64,000 bases of DNA, taken from Arcobacter defluvii. GTDB lineage: Bacteria; Campylobacterota; Campylobacteria; Campylobacterales; Arcobacteraceae. The notes under the pieces are model-generated. The model made no database searches. It was given only the letters and a program-made list of their open reading frames with translations, and was not told where the DNA came from. The position numbers and the translations under genes are program-made. The DNA is taken from assembly GCF_013201725.1 (NCBI RefSeq), contig NZ_CP053835.1:372001-436000 (forward strand). Direction: 5' to 3'. Of this stretch, positions 1 through 8,173 are shown one piece after another. Numbering within the stretch: position 1 is the first letter of the stretch; the number at the start of each line of letters is the position of its first letter.

Positions 1-341
1 TCAAATTCTAAATCATAATTCATAAAATCACCGATTTCTAAATCTGGGTCGATTTCTTTTGCTTCTTCTAAAGTGATGAAATTTTCATAGTTTACAGGTA
101 AACCTTGTTTATTAATTGCATTTGCAAGTAATCTTTCATCATCTTCATCCACAACTTCAATTTTTTGAAATAATTCAAGTCTCTTGTTTGCTCTATCAAT
201 ATTTGCATCAAAAACTAAAGTAGCATCTACCATTTTTTGTGCAGTTTTAATTAAAGCTTCTTTTAGTGCATTTTCAACATCATCAATTTTGAGACCTTTC
301 TCATATGCGATTGAATCTAAAATATCTATTATTTTATCCAT
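1..341 (-). CDS. nusA: Transcription termination/antitermination factor NusA, N-terminal part (partial)
   Basis: NusA binds RNA polymerase and modulates pausing, termination and antitermination. I translated this stretch directly: it opens with an ATG at 341-339 preceded by a GAGG ribosome-binding site, and runs open to the window edge (113 codons). It starts MDKIIDILDSIAYEKG and continues with an ALKEALIKTA segment and a late DPDLEIGDF segment, which match the NusA N-terminal domain layout (helical start, then the strand region ending in a 'xxGD' turn). The S1 and KH domains would lie outside the window. It is divergent from the HP0268-type gene. Identification rests on the N-terminal pattern only. 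Confidence 0.85.
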   Translation of the reverse strand, partial: MDKIIDILDSIAYEKGLKIDDVENALKEALIKTAQKMVDATLVFDANIDRANKRLELFQKIEVVDEDDERLLANAINKQGLPVNYENFITLEEAKEIDPDLEIGDFMNYDLEF

Positions 342-492
342 TAAATAACCTCTTGTTTGTTGACATTGAAATGATTAGGATGATTTTCAATGTAGTATAG
401 ATGTATAGTATATCTAAAATAGCCTTTTATAGAAATTAAAGTAATTTTGAGCTAAAATGTACAATTAATAAACAAAGAAAAAGGCTTAATAA

Positions 493-735
493 ATGGAATT
501 ATTATTTGCAAGAAATGAGTTAAATGAAAAACCAAAAAAAGTGCAATTAGATAAAATAAAAGAAGAGTTGAACAAAGATGGACAAAAAATATTTTATTTT
601 GATAGAGATAACTCACATAAAGATATGATGGCATTAGTAGATGCTTTAGAAGCTGATGGAAATAACGTGTATTTTAGAGAAGTAAAATATGGTTTAGCGG
701 ATGATGAATATATGTATGAGGTTCATGCACTTTAA
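493..735 (+). CDS. HP0268-family small protein
   Basis: This 80-residue acidic protein resembles the Helicobacter pylori HP0268 family in length and in its middle and end: a FYFDRDNSHKDMMALVDAL segment followed by a C-terminal strand ending YEVHAL. HP0268 itself has been described as a small nuclease; whether that activity holds here is not visible. A GAAAAAGGC ribosome-binding region sits just before the ATG. It is followed by miaB after a 24-base gap, so the two probably share a transcript. Family assignment comes from recalled similarity, not a search. Confidence 0.7.
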   Translation: MELLFARNELNEKPKKVQLDKIKEELNKDGQKIFYFDRDNSHKDMMALVDALEADGNNVYFREVKYGLADDEYMYEVHAL

Positions 736-759
736 TCTATTAATAGTGTTATAAAAATT

Positions 760-2070
760 ATGAGTTCAAACAAAAAATTATTTATACAAACTCTAGGGTG
801 TCAAATGAATGACACTGATAGTCAACATATTCAAGCTGAACTAGAGAAACACAAAGGTTATATACCAACACAAAATATTGAAGATGCTGATTTAATTATT
901 ATAAATACTTGTTCAGTTAGAGAAAAACCTGTTCAAAAACTTTTTTCAGAAATAGGTCAATTTAATAAAAAGAAAAAAGATGGTGCAAAAATTGGTGTTT
1001 GTGGATGTACAGCATCACATTTAGGGCATGATATTATAAAAAGAGCACCTTATGTAGATTTTGTTGTTGGGGCAAGAAATATATCAAAAATAAAAGATGT
1101 AGTTGATGTAAAAGGTGCAGTTGAAGTAGCAATTGACAATGATGAATCAACTTATGAATTTTCAACAGCTAAAACAAATAAATACAGAGCAAGTGTAAAT
1201 ATTTCTATTGGTTGTGATAAAAAATGTACTTATTGCATTGTTCCTAGTACTCGTGGTGAAGAAATTTCTATTCCACCTGAAATGATTGTTGAGCAGGTGC
1301 GAAAATCAGTTGAACTAGGTGCAGTTGAAGTTATGCTTCTTGGACAAAATGTTAACTCTTATGGTAGAAGATTTAGTGATAAAAGAGAAAAATATACATT
1401 TACAAAACTTTTACAAGATATTTCTAAAGTTGAGGGATTAAAAAGAATTAGATTTACTTCTCCTCATCCTTTGCATATGGATGATGATTTTATTGAAGAA
1501 TTTGCAAGAAATGAGAAAATTTCAAAGTGTATTCATATGCCTTTACAAAGCGGTTCAACTGAAGTTTTAAAAGCTATGAAAAGAGGATATACAAAAGAGT
1601 GGTTTTTAAATAGAGCAGCAAAAATGAGAGAATTAATTCCTAATTTAAGAATTACAACAGATATAATTGTTGCATTTCCAGGAGAAAGACAAGAAGATTT
1701 TGAAGATACATTAGATGTTGTAAATCAAGTTAAATTTGATCAAATTTTTAACTTTAAATATTCTCCAAGACCCGGAACAGAAGCATTAAATTTGGCTGAT
1801 AAAGAGATTCCAGATGAAATTGGAAGCGCAAGATTAATTGAATTAATTGAACTTCATAAAAGACATCTTGAAGACACAATGCCTACTTATGTTGGAAAAA
1901 CTTTAAATGTATTGGTTGAGAGTTTAAAACCAAATGGTGAAGTTTGTGGATTTACAGATAGTTATTTACAAGTGTTTACAAAAGGTAGTGATGAATTACT
2001 AGGTAAATTTGTAGATGTAAAAATTGTTGAAGCAACAAGAACATCTTTAAAGGGTGAAATAATAAGCTAA
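760..2070 (+). CDS. miaB: tRNA-2-methylthio-N6-dimethylallyladenosine synthase MiaB
   Basis: MiaB adds the methylthio group to isopentenyl-adenosine at tRNA position 37, using two iron-sulfur clusters. The 436-residue protein has all three regions. The N-terminal MTTase domain carries C14 (TLGCQMND), C51 (NTCSVRE) and C81/C83 (GVCGC). The radical SAM core has CxxxCxxC at C152, C156 and C159 (GCDKKCTYC) and the LGQNVNSYG segment. The C-terminal TRAM domain ends in TRTSLKGEI. Its stop codon overlaps the next start by one base (TAATG), so translation is probably coupled. Length and motifs fit MiaB better than RimO or MtaB. Confidence 0.97.
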   Translation: MSSNKKLFIQTLGCQMNDTDSQHIQAELEKHKGYIPTQNIEDADLIIINTCSVREKPVQKLFSEIGQFNKKKKDGAKIGVCGCTASHLGHDIIKRAPYVDFVVGARNISKIKDVVDVKGAVEVAIDNDESTYEFSTAKTNKYRASVNISIGCDKKCTYCIVPSTRGEEISIPPEMIVEQVRKSVELGAVEVMLLGQNVNSYGRRFSDKREKYTFTKLLQDISKVEGLKRIRFTSPHPLHMDDDFIEEFARNEKISKCIHMPLQSGSTEVLKAMKRGYTKEWFLNRAAKMRELIPNLRITTDIIVAFPGERQEDFEDTLDVVNQVKFDQIFNFKYSPRPGTEALNLADKEIPDEIGSARLIELIELHKRHLEDTMPTYVGKTLNVLVESLKPNGEVCGFTDSYLQVFTKGSDELLGKFVDVKIVEATRTSLKGEIIS

Positions 2071-2681
2071 TGTTAAAATATTTTAAATTAAATATACTTC
2101 CTTATTTGTTGTATTATTTAGTTAAAATGATATATGCAACAAATAAAAAAGTTTATCATCATCCAAAAGATGATGGAAAACCAATTATTATATGTATGTG
2201 GCATGGAGATTTGATATCTCAAATATACAACTATTTTGGATTTAGAAAAAATGGAATTGTAAAAGCAATGATAAGTCACAATAAAGATGGAGAAATCATA
2301 ACAAAATTAGCTTCAAATTTTAAAATTGGAGCAGTTCGTGGATCTTCATCAAAAGGTGCAGCAAAAGTTTTAATAAGTGCAATAAAAGAGTTAAAATTAG
2401 GAAATGATTTGGCTATTACACCTGATGGTCCAAGAGGTCCACGATACTCAATTGCAGATGGAGTAATAGCTTTAGCTCAAAAGAGTGAATCTAAAATTGT
2501 ATGTTTTAATACTATACCAACAAAATATTGGCAATTTAACTCATGGGATAAATTTGTTTTACCAAAACCTTTTGGTAGAATAGATTTTTATATCAGTGAA
2601 CCATTTGATATTAAAAATATGGAATTTGAGCAAGCAAGGGAATTTATCAAAGAAAAAATGTTGATACACTCAATGCCTTGA
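2070..2681 (+). CDS. DUF374 / lysophospholipid acyltransferase-like protein
   Basis: This 203-residue protein has an N-terminal hydrophobic segment, then CMWHGD (the H-x3-D-like acyltransferase motif I in the shortened DUF374 form), a VRGSSSKGAAK stretch (motif II region) and TPDGPRGPRY (motif III). This pattern belongs to DUF374 proteins related to glycerolipid or lipid A acyltransferases at the inner face of the membrane. The acyl acceptor cannot be read from sequence. It is translationally coupled to miaB by a one-base overlap, and the next gene follows after 20 bases. Confidence 0.85.
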   Translation: MLKYFKLNILPYLLYYLVKMIYATNKKVYHHPKDDGKPIIICMWHGDLISQIYNYFGFRKNGIVKAMISHNKDGEIITKLASNFKIGAVRGSSSKGAAKVLISAIKELKLGNDLAITPDGPRGPRYSIADGVIALAQKSESKIVCFNTIPTKYWQFNSWDKFVLPKPFGRIDFYISEPFDIKNMEFEQAREFIKEKMLIHSMP

Positions 2682-2701
2682 AATTAAGTAAGTAGGGATA
2701 A

Positions 2702-4267
2702 ATGTTTACTAAAGAATCTTTATATATCAATGCAATTAAATATGATACTCAATTAAAGCTTGATTTCAAAAAACTCAATAATGAAGAGATAATCGATGCG
2801 AATAATTCAGTTTTTCTAGTAGATGATGAAATTTTACCTTTAGATATTGCGCAAAAAATAAATACTTCACAAGAAGAGATAGATTTTACATATATCTCAA
2901 CTCTTCTAATAAGTGATACTACTAAACTTGTTCCTAAGTCATTATCATCAAAATTAAAAGATTGTGAGATTGGAAAGTTTAATGATGAATTTGATATTGC
3001 TGTATTAAAAACAACTCTTTTTGAAACAAAGAATTATTTTGTTAAAACAGGGATAGATTATATTTATTCAGCTTTTCATATAATGAGTTTACATATAGAA
3101 AAAAATGTTTGTAGAAATGAACTCTTACTTCTTTTATATAATAATAAAGCATTTATTTTAATACTTAATCAATCTGGAATTATTGTATATCATGAAACAG
3201 TAGATTTACCAACATTTGAATCAGTTAAAAAAACTCATTTTTATGAAGATGATTTAGAGGGGCAAAAACTTTTTGATGAAATTTATTATTTAGAATTAAA
3301 TGAAATTATACATAATACTTTGAATGATTTTTATAGTAAAAAGAATGGGGTTTTTGTAGAAAAAATTACAATTCTTTATGTATTGAAACAATTAAGCTCT
3401 GAAGAGATAGAACAACTTTCTCAAGAACTAATGCTAAAAGTTGACTATCATCCAATAAATATTGATGAAGAAGTTTTTGAATTGTCAAGAGATAAACATT
3501 TAAAAAAAAGTTTTATAAAGCCTAGAAAGAAGAAAAAGAAAAGAGATTTTAAATATCTTTATTTGATTTTATTATTAGCTGTTTTATCTTTAGGGTTATA
3601 TAAAATATATACGATGATAGATTTTGAAAAACTTTTCAAGAAAGAAAGAATTGAAAAAGTTAAGATAGAAGAAAAATTAACAACATTACCTAATCATATT
3701 AATTTAAATGATAAAATTGAACAAAGAATAAGAGTTATTTTTAATACAATACCAGTAGGTGTTATGATTAAAGAAATGAAAATCGTTCCAAATAATTTAG
3801 AATTAAAAGTATTTTCTTTAAAAGAAGAAAATTTAGTATTATTAAAACCTGCTTTAGACAAATTGTATAAAAATACTCAGTTTGAACTTGTTGATCCAGA
3901 GAAAAAAATAGATTTTGATACAACAATTATAGCAAAAGATGAAAATGAATTAAATATTAGTTATAAAAATTTCGATAAAGCATATATAACAGATGAAACA
4001 ATGTCTGTTGAAAGAGTTACTGAACAATTAAAGATTTTAATGCCTGAAAATGCAATAATAAAATATATATCGACAATAAATCAAGGAATAAATAAATTTG
4101 ATTATACAATTAATATTTTAGTAAAAGAACCAAAAGAATTTTTTGATTTAATATCAACTCTAAATAGTGAGTTATATTCTATAAATATTTCATATCCAAT
4201 AAGTATGATAAAAATGGAAGCGGGAATAGAAATAGAGTTTAATTTAGAATTTAATCAATTAAAATAA
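2702..4267 (+). CDS. Bitopic membrane protein with GspL/PilM-like layout (hypothetical)
   Basis: I do not recognise a named family. The 521-residue protein has a cytoplasmic part of about 275 residues, a basic stretch (RKKKKKRDFK), one membrane segment at about residues 284-303 (YLYLILLLAVLSLGLYKIY), then a periplasmic part of about 215 residues. The cytoplasmic part contains LNEIIHNTLNDFYSKK followed by an ITILYVL strand, reminiscent of the 'EI.RSL.YY' helix of actin-like PilM/GspL proteins. The outer part has repeated alternating strands like PilN/PilO ferredoxin-like domains. This suggests a platform protein of a secretion or pilus-like machine; that is inference. A terminator hairpin follows at once. 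Confidence 0.6.
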   Translation: MFTKESLYINAIKYDTQLKLDFKKLNNEEIIDANNSVFLVDDEILPLDIAQKINTSQEEIDFTYISTLLISDTTKLVPKSLSSKLKDCEIGKFNDEFDIAVLKTTLFETKNYFVKTGIDYIYSAFHIMSLHIEKNVCRNELLLLLYNNKAFILILNQSGIIVYHETVDLPTFESVKKTHFYEDDLEGQKLFDEIYYLELNEIIHNTLNDFYSKKNGVFVEKITILYVLKQLSSEEIEQLSQELMLKVDYHPINIDEEVFELSRDKHLKKSFIKPRKKKKKRDFKYLYLILLLAVLSLGLYKIYTMIDFEKLFKKERIEKVKIEEKLTTLPNHINLNDKIEQRIRVIFNTIPVGVMIKEMKIVPNNLELKVFSLKEENLVLLKPALDKLYKNTQFELVDPEKKIDFDTTIIAKDENELNISYKNFDKAYITDETMSVERVTEQLKILMPENAIIKYISTINQGINKFDYTINILVKEPKEFFDLISTLNSELYSINISYPISMIKMEAGIEIEFNLEFNQLK

Positions 4268-4297
4268 CTAAAAACTTGTTTTACCAAGTTTTTAGTT
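4266..4297. terminator. Bidirectional terminator hairpin
   Basis: A 13-bp perfect stem (4266-4278 with 4285-4297) closes a six-base loop between two convergent genes. Its arms are AT-rich at the outside, giving T-rich tails in both directions. The right arm includes the last codons and stop of mqnE. Confidence 0.75.
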
Positions 4298-5342
4298 CGT
4301 TATAAACAGAATCTCTTTCAACTGGAATAAATCCAGAATTTTTTATCAAATCAACAAATTCCATTTGAGCAATACCATTTGCACTTCCAGCACCTGCAGC
4401 ACTTTGGATAGATTCTTTTTCAATTGTTCCATCAACATCATTTGCACCAAATTCTTGAGCAATTAATGCTAATTTTACAGTTGAAGTTGCCCAATAAGCT
4501 TTTATATTTGGAATATTATCAAGTAAAATTCTTGCAATTGCGTAAGTTTTTAATATCTCTTGCCCAGTTAATGCTTCTTTTACTTTTAAATAATTGTTTT
4601 CAGTTTGATAAACTAAAGGAATAAATGCATTAAATCCACCAGTTTCATCTTGTAATTTTCTCAATCTTAACATATGATCAATTCTATGATTCCTATCTTC
4701 GACGTGACCGAAAAGCATAGTTGCATTACTTTTTCTTCCTTTTTGATGCCAAAGTTTATGAATTTCTAACCATTGGACAGAACTAACTTTCCCTCCACAG
4801 ATTCTTTTTCTAACAGTTTCATCAAAAATCTCTGCTCCACCACCTGGCATTGAATCAATTCCATGTGCAATCATCATATTTATAATTTCTTCGTATGATA
4901 GATTATATTCTGTACTTAAAAAATGAATTTCTGCAGCTGTTAAAGCTTTTACATGAATTGATGGGAAATTCTCTTTAATCTTTTTAAATACATCCATATA
5001 CCATTGTAATCCAGTATGTGGATTATGAGCTGAAACAATATGAACTTCTTTAATATTGTTTTTCGAAGAGTTTTTTACAATTTCTAATATCTCTTCATGG
5101 CTCATTGTATATTGGTGAGGATTTTTTCTACTTGCGCTATAGGCACAAAACTGACAAACATCTTTACAAATATTTGTTGGATTTATATGTCTATTTATAT
5201 TAAAATATGTCTTTTTAGCATGTCTTTCAGTTCTAATTTTATTTGCAAATGAAGCTAATGTAAACAAATCTAAATCATATAATTTAATTGCATCTTCATA
5301 TTCTAATCTTTCATTTTTTTCTAATTTTTCAATAATACTCAT
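4281..5342 (-). CDS. mqnE: Aminofutalosine synthase MqnE (radical SAM)
   Basis: This enzyme makes aminofutalosine from chorismate-derived enolpyruvyl-benzoate and SAM in the futalosine route to menaquinone. The 353-residue protein has the radical SAM CxxxCxxC at C59, C63 and C66 (NICKDVCQFCAY), then HIVSAHNPHTGLQWY, VKALTAAEI, MPGGGAEIFDETVRKRIC and ATMLFGHVEDRNHR. These fit the CofH/MqnC/MqnE family; the WLEIHKLWHQKG and DETGGFNAFIPL stretches favour MqnE over MqnC. It is the last gene of a minus-strand cluster after a small membrane protein and carbonic anhydrase. The MqnE versus MqnC choice is the main uncertainty. Confidence 0.85.
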   Translation of the reverse strand: MSIIEKLEKNERLEYEDAIKLYDLDLFTLASFANKIRTERHAKKTYFNINRHINPTNICKDVCQFCAYSASRKNPHQYTMSHEEILEIVKNSSKNNIKEVHIVSAHNPHTGLQWYMDVFKKIKENFPSIHVKALTAAEIHFLSTEYNLSYEEIINMMIAHGIDSMPGGGAEIFDETVRKRICGGKVSSVQWLEIHKLWHQKGRKSNATMLFGHVEDRNHRIDHMLRLRKLQDETGGFNAFIPLVYQTENNYLKVKEALTGQEILKTYAIARILLDNIPNIKAYWATSTVKLALIAQEFGANDVDGTIEKESIQSAAGAGSANGIAQMEFVDLIKNSGFIPVERDSVYNELKTW

Positions 5343-5348
5343 TTTTCC

Positions 5349-5669
5349 CTACTTACAATCAATATCTTTTGTATAGTGCGCATCTTTTTCTCTATGAATA
5401 AAACCTATACAAGTTTGTTTTAAATTATTGTCATAAAACATAACTTTATAAACAGTACTTTTATATCTTGTTTGAGTGTCTTCTACACTCATTTTATTTA
5501 TAACTTTTAAATCTTTTATATTTTCATGACCAATTGTATTAAGAACTTCTGTAAGTTTTTGTTCTTTTAAACTTTTTAGAAATAAAAAGAAAGCAAGACC
5601 AATTACAATTAATAATCCTATTATAAAAATAGTTTTCTTCGGTAATCTTCTTATTTCATTATTGTTCAT
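5349..5669 (-). CDS. Small single-pass membrane protein, unknown
   Basis: A 106-residue protein with a short basic N-terminus, one membrane segment (IFIIGLLIVIGLAFFLFL, about residues 15-32) and an extracytoplasmic domain ending in ...IDCK with a second cysteine in TCIGFIH, so a disulfide is possible. I chose the ATG at 5669, which has a GAGA ribosome-binding element; a TTG four codons upstream is also in frame. The start overlaps the end of the carbonic anhydrase gene by 11 bases, and mqnE begins 6 bases downstream, so the three genes are probably one operon. I recognise no family. Confidence 0.75.
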   Translation of the reverse strand: MNNNEIRRLPKKTIFIIGLLIVIGLAFFLFLKSLKEQKLTEVLNTIGHENIKDLKVINKMSVEDTQTRYKSTVYKVMFYDNNLKQTCIGFIHREKDAHYTKDIDCK

Positions 5670-6312
5670 TTGTATTCTCAATTAGTGGTTTAAAAGAACA
5701 TTCATTTCCATCATAATACTCAATTGTTCCATCTTCAATTTTGTAATACCAACCATGAATTTGGATTTCACCATTTTTTATTTTTTTCTCAATGTAAGGA
5801 AAAGTCAAAAGATTTTCCATTTGATGGACAATAGAAATTTTTTCTGTAGTTCTATAAATATTCTCTTTATCAGTTTTATCTTGAATTGCCAATAGTGTAT
5901 ATTCTTTTGCTTTTTTACCTAAATCTAACCATTTTTTAATATTAATTAAATCAGGAGAATTTCCAAAGTCTTGGTATAAGCTTTTACAAGCCCCACAGTG
6001 TGAATGTCCACAAACAATGATATGTTTTACTCCCAGAATATTTACAGCATACTCAATAACAGCTGAACTTCCGTGGTAATCATTATCTGGATTATATGGT
6101 GGAACAAAATTTCCTACATTTCTTAAAATAAACATATCACCTGGTTTTGTATCTAGCATTAAATCAGGAGTTACCCTACTATCACTACACCCAATAAATA
6201 GTACTTCAGGTCTTTGCCCTGTTTCAACTAATTGTTTTAAATCAGCTTCATATTTAGAAAAACTTGCTTCTCTAAATTTTTTATTACCTTTAATTAAATC
6301 ATTTATTAGCAT
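5659..6312 (-). CDS. can: Beta-class carbonic anhydrase
   Basis: Carbonic anhydrase interconverts CO2 and bicarbonate in the cytoplasm. The 217-residue protein carries the beta-class zinc site: C42 with D44 and R46 (GCSDSR), and H103 with C106 (CGHSHCGAC). The GDMFILRNVGNFVPP and SSAVIEYAV segments are family hallmarks. It overlaps the upstream bioF-like gene by 7 bases and the downstream small membrane protein by 11 bases, which suggests co-translation. Capnophilic Campylobacterota depend on such enzymes to supply bicarbonate for carboxylations. Confidence 0.95.
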   Translation of the reverse strand: MLINDLIKGNKKFREASFSKYEADLKQLVETGQRPEVLFIGCSDSRVTPDLMLDTKPGDMFILRNVGNFVPPYNPDNDYHGSSAVIEYAVNILGVKHIIVCGHSHCGACKSLYQDFGNSPDLINIKKWLDLGKKAKEYTLLAIQDKTDKENIYRTTEKISIVHQMENLLTFPYIEKKIKNGEIQIHGWYYKIEDGTIEYYDGNECSFKPLIENTNEQ

Positions 6313-7403
6313 TTCAAATCCTTTAATAAATTACAGACACTAATTAAATCGTTAGTATTTATATCAATTTTTGCAATTAATCTAATAATTGCACTTTTTA
6401 CGGTTGGTTGTCTAATTGCTCCAACTATAAAACCATTTTGTTTTAAAATTTCTTGAATTTTTTTCACTTTTTTATTATCACCAATTTCAATTGGAATAAT
6501 TAAACTTTGAGATTTTATTTTTAAAATCTCGTAAATAATATTTAAATTTGTATTTATTTTTTCCTTTAAATCTTTTTTATTATTTATAATATAATTTAAA
6601 GATTCAAGTGCAAGGGCGGTATCAAATAATGAAGGAGCAGTAGAATAAATAATAGGTTTTGCTCTATTTGTTAAAAAATCTATAATCTCTTTAGAAGCTA
6701 AAATATAAGCTCCATAAGAACCATAAGCTTTTCCTAATGTTCCCATTTTTATATGATATTTATTTGGTTTTATTTTATAATAGTCAAAAATACCTAAAAG
6801 ATTTTCTCCAATTACTCCAGAACTATGAGCTTCATCTACAATAAGAAGAGTTTTATATGTTTCAGCTAAATTAAATATTTCAATTGGTGCAATATCTCCA
6901 CCCATTGAATAAACACCTTCAATAGCTATAATATTTCTTCCAACTCTTTTATTTTCTAAAATTTTTTTTTCTAAATCTTTATAATCATTATGTTTAAAAA
7001 CAATTACTTGTTCAGGTTTTAATAACTTTGTAGCAAGTATTCCACTTGCGTGATACTCTTCATCAATAAATAATGTATCATTTTTTCTAACAAGTGCTTC
7101 AATCATTGAGATATTTGCTAAGAAACCAGAACCAACAGTGATTCCTGCTTCAAATTTATTTACCTCACACAATTTATCTTCAAAATCTTTATGGATTTTA
7201 TTGTAGCCATTTACTAACATTGAAGCACGAGGAGAGTGGAAATTTTGATTTAAAACGTTTTCGTAAGCTTTTTGAAAAAGATTTTTATTTGTAGAAAGAC
7301 CTAAATAATCGTTTGAGGCAAGATCAATAAGATTATCATCGAATATATCTCTTGTTCTAAAACGGTTAGACTTTTTAATAGATTCAAGTTCTTTTGAGTA
7401 CAA
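6306..7403 (-). CDS. bioF: 8-amino-7-oxononanoate synthase (BioF) / alpha-oxoamine synthase family
   Basis: PLP enzyme of the BioF/KBL family; BioF condenses pimeloyl-ACP or -CoA with alanine in biotin synthesis. Recognisable features are LASNDYLGLSTN near the start, the GSGFLAN cofactor loop, the DEAHSSGVIG aspartate motif and MGTLGKAYGSYG with the PLP lysine. I start it at a TTG (7403-7401), giving 365 residues, because a GGAG element lies six bases before it and the first residues then match the family start. A further in-frame TTG at 7475 lacks a clear ribosome-binding site. No other biotin gene is nearby, so a KBL-like role cannot be excluded. It overlaps the carbonic anhydrase gene by 7 bases. 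Confidence 0.85.
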   Translation of the reverse strand: MYSKELESIKKSNRFRTRDIFDDNLIDLASNDYLGLSTNKNLFQKAYENVLNQNFHSPRASMLVNGYNKIHKDFEDKLCEVNKFEAGITVGSGFLANISMIEALVRKNDTLFIDEEYHASGILATKLLKPEQVIVFKHNDYKDLEKKILENKRVGRNIIAIEGVYSMGGDIAPIEIFNLAETYKTLLIVDEAHSSGVIGENLLGIFDYYKIKPNKYHIKMGTLGKAYGSYGAYILASKEIIDFLTNRAKPIIYSTAPSLFDTALALESLNYIINNKKDLKEKINTNLNIIYEILKIKSQSLIIPIEIGDNKKVKKIQEILKQNGFIVGAIRQPTVKSAIIRLIAKIDINTNDLISVCNLLKDLKC

Positions 7404-7548
7404 AAAATTCTCCGTAAGTATTTTTGAATAGTATCTAATAATTTCTAAGAAAAAGTTAAATTTTACAATTATCAACTTTTGCTAGTTTATTGCTACTTTG
7501 AATTGTTATAATTCTTTTCTACTAATTTTAGATACAGTTTAGAACAGT

Positions 7549-7577
7549 AAGGGGTGTTTTTGCGACCTTCACCCCTT
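7549..7577. terminator. Hairpin after yraN
   Basis: An 8-bp GC-rich stem (AAGGGGTG at 7549-7556, CACCCCTT at 7570-7577) with a 13-base loop lies directly beyond the yraN stop and before the bioF-like gene. It lacks a strong U-tract, so it may be an attenuator or a weak terminator rather than a full intrinsic terminator. Confidence 0.5.
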
Positions 7578-7583
7578 GCTTAA

Positions 7584-7916
7584 TCATATAGTTATATTTT
7601 CAATTAATTCAATATTTTCATCTGTGATTATAATAGCATCAACTGAATAAGAAATATCCAATTTTTTTATTTGTAAATAGTAATTTATACTTCTTTTTAT
7701 TTTTGAAAGTTTAGAAGGGGTTATATTATTAATAGCAGTTTCATAATCAGGTGCAGATTTTACTTCACAAAAGTGATAAATATTTTCTTTCTTAGCAATA
7801 ATATCTATTTCACCAAGTTTTTTAGCATAAAAATTTTTTTCAATGATTTTAAAATTTAAATCTTCTAAAAAAGAGATTGCTTTTTTTTCAGCAAATTCTC
7901 CTTTTTCTCTACTCAT
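7584..7916 (-). CDS. YraN / UPF0102 endonuclease-like protein
   Basis: The protein begins MSREKGEFAEKKAISFLE and has the KLGEIDIIAKK...FCEVKS core, the E-x-D...E-x-K pattern of the restriction-endonuclease-like UPF0102 (YraN) family. Its function is not settled; it is often placed near replication or Holliday-junction genes. I chose the ATG at 7916 (110 residues), preceded by a GGTGG element that is also the end of thiS. A longer reading from 7991 would overlap thiS by 70 bases and lacks support. A hairpin follows the stop. Confidence 0.85.
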   Translation of the reverse strand: MSREKGEFAEKKAISFLEDLNFKIIEKNFYAKKLGEIDIIAKKENIYHFCEVKSAPDYETAINNITPSKLSKIKRSINYYLQIKKLDISYSVDAIIITDENIELIENITI

Positions 7917-7920
7917 AAAA

Positions 7921-8121
7921 TCAACCACCACCAACAAATTGAAGTAATTCGATTTTATCATTTTCTTTTGGAATAAAATTCTTCCAATCATCTTTTTTTA
8001 CAATATTCATATTAATAGCAGCTGCCATTACTTTGTTTTCAATTTGTAAATTTGTTATTATGTCTTGAAGTGTTAATGAGTTATCAAACTCTTTTGTTTC
8101 ACCATTTATAATTAGTATCAT
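7921..8121 (-). CDS. thiS: Sulfur carrier protein ThiS
   Basis: ThiS carries sulfur as a C-terminal thiocarboxylate to the thiazole synthase in thiamine synthesis. The 66-residue beta-grasp protein starts MILIINGETKEFDNSLTL, as ThiS does, and ends in FVGGG, with the essential C-terminal GG. No other thi gene is in the window. Its stop lies 4 bases before the chosen yraN start, so the pair is probably co-translated. A related beta-grasp carrier such as MoaD is less likely given the NG-x5 start pattern. Confidence 0.85.
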   Translation of the reverse strand: MILIINGETKEFDNSLTLQDIITNLQIENKVMAAAINMNIVKKDDWKNFIPKENDKIELLQFVGGG

Positions 8122-8173
8122 AATTTAAACCTTTTTATATTTTTTATAAAGTTTGATTATACAAACACTTAAC

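Noticed and set aside
363-393. ACATTGAAA inverted repeat between nusA and the HP0268-type gene
   Set aside because: A 9-bp stem in AT-rich DNA with a 13-base loop; could be an operator but support is too weak to annotate.
7404-7475. Upstream TTG start of the BioF-like gene
   Set aside because: No clear ribosome-binding site and the extra 24 residues do not match the family start, while TTG at 7403 has GGAG.
7917-7991. Longer N-terminus of YraN starting inside thiS
   Set aside because: It would overlap thiS deeply and lacks family similarity; MSREKG at 7916 matches the family start and has a GG-rich element.
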